A DNA stretch of 5,202 bases, taken from assembly GCA_012031475.1 (NCBI GenBank), contig JAAUTJ010000405.1, forward strand, positions 1 through 5,202, given 5' to 3'. Under the pieces are notes generated by a model. That model saw only the letters and a program-made list of their open reading frames with translations, did not search any database and had not been told where the DNA came from. Source of the stretch: Leptolyngbyaceae cyanobacterium SM1_3_5 (lineage in GTDB: Bacteria; Cyanobacteriota; Cyanobacteriia; Elainellales; Elainellaceae). The position numbers and the translations under genes are program-made. Below are positions 4,856-5,202 of the stretch, in pieces (position 1 is the first letter of the stretch; the number at the start of each line of letters is the position of its first letter).

Positions 4856-5202
4856 CTACCGACGGCTCGGCGGCGTGTAGGCTGACATCGGCTTGAAGTT
4901 CTCGACGGGCACACCTTGCAACGCTTTTTGCATAAAGCTTCGCCAGATCGGAGCTACGTAAACGCCGCCCGTTGAGCCACCGGGAAGCGGGCGGTTGTCG
5001 TCATTGCCGACCCAAACGGCAGTAGCAAGCTGAGGCACATAGCCGACAAACCAAATGTCGCGCTGTGACGACGTTGTGCCTGTTTTGCCAGCGGCGGGAC
5101 GGCCAATTTGAGCAGCGGTTCCGGTTCCCTGCGTGATTACGCCCTGCATCGTACTGTTGAGCGCGGCGACTGCCCAAGGATCGAGGACAAGCTGCGGGCG
5201 CG
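4856..5202 (-). CDS. Class A penicillin-binding protein (PBP1A-type), C-terminal transpeptidase part (partial)
   Basis: The frame is open to the window edge and gives 114 C-terminal residues starting RPQLVLDPWAVAALNSTMQG. The transpeptidase motif KTGT (bases 5086-5075) lies in RPAAGKTGTTSSQRDIWFVG, the third conserved box of penicillin-binding transpeptidases. It is followed by the family's YVPQLATAVWVGNDD, RPLPGGSTGG and APIWRSFMQKAL segments. The active-site SXXK and SXN boxes and the glycosyltransferase domain would lie beyond the right edge. The enzyme cross-links (and, if class A, polymerises) peptidoglycan on the outer face of the cytoplasmic membrane. The internal ATG at 5149 is not the start. 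The protein ends soon after the domain (PVENFKPMSAYTPPSRR), without a long disordered tail. The stop is TAG 4858-4856. Confidence 0.92.
   Translation of the reverse strand, partial: RPQLVLDPWAVAALNSTMQGVITQGTGTAAQIGRPAAGKTGTTSSQRDIWFVGYVPQLATAVWVGNDDNRPLPGGSTGGVYVAPIWRSFMQKALQGVPVENFKPMSAYTPPSRR

Noticed and set aside
1..5202. CRISPR array, tRNA, rRNA or an intact insertion sequence
   Set aside because: No regularly spaced long repeats, no cloverleaf with a GTTCRA T-arm, and no transposase-like reading frame were found on either strand.

Overview
The window looks like a piece of a filamentous-type cyanobacterial chromosome. Four perfect copies of the cyanobacterial HIP1 octamer GCGATCGC lie in 5.2 kb, with many more CGATCG cores. 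The protein set is also typical: a vWA-family C-terminus, a TM2+SHOCT protein, a ComEA-like HhH protein, a J-domain/TPR protein, a DUF1825 protein and a class A penicillin-binding protein. It is an ordinary housekeeping neighbourhood with unusually roomy, repeat-rich intergenic spaces. No phage, CRISPR array, tRNA, rRNA or intact transposase gene is visible.

Layout. 1-262 (+) is the 3' end of a vWA-type protein, with a probable frame change at the very edge. 301-418 is a pair of inverted, hairpin-forming repeats in the convergent gap. 427-948 (-) is a double helix-hairpin-helix protein. 1005-1396 (-) is a TM2-domain gene whose SHOCT tail is out of frame after a G8 run (C8 on the coding strand). 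It lies just upstream of the HhH gene, and a near-perfect palindrome sits between them. 1397-2162 is a 766-base space without a convincing gene. It contains a terminator-like hairpin near 1618 and a compact region (about 1781-1961) that folds into several nested perfect stems, the best candidate for an unannotated structured RNA. 2163-3074 (+) is a J-domain plus TPR protein. 3075-3579 is non-coding with small inverted repeats. 3580-3993 (+) is a single-domain response regulator. 3994-4458 is non-coding with short direct repeats. 4459-4779 (+) is a DUF1825 gene broken by two frame changes. A long stem-loop separates it from 4856-5202 (-), the transpeptidase C-terminus of a class A PBP that runs off the window.

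The genes do not form one pathway. The TM2 and HhH genes are probably co-transcribed; the others look like independent units. A recurring oddity is that three conserved genes each read correctly only if one or two bases are added or removed. Two of those places are homopolymer runs that look one base short. That pattern fits sequence or assembly error better than biology, but it changes how the products should be read.

The most interesting candidate is the structured segment at 1781-1961. From memory it resembles the HEARO/omega-RNA class that accompanies IscB/IsrB-type elements in cyanobacteria, here without a nuclease gene. This assignment is unverified.
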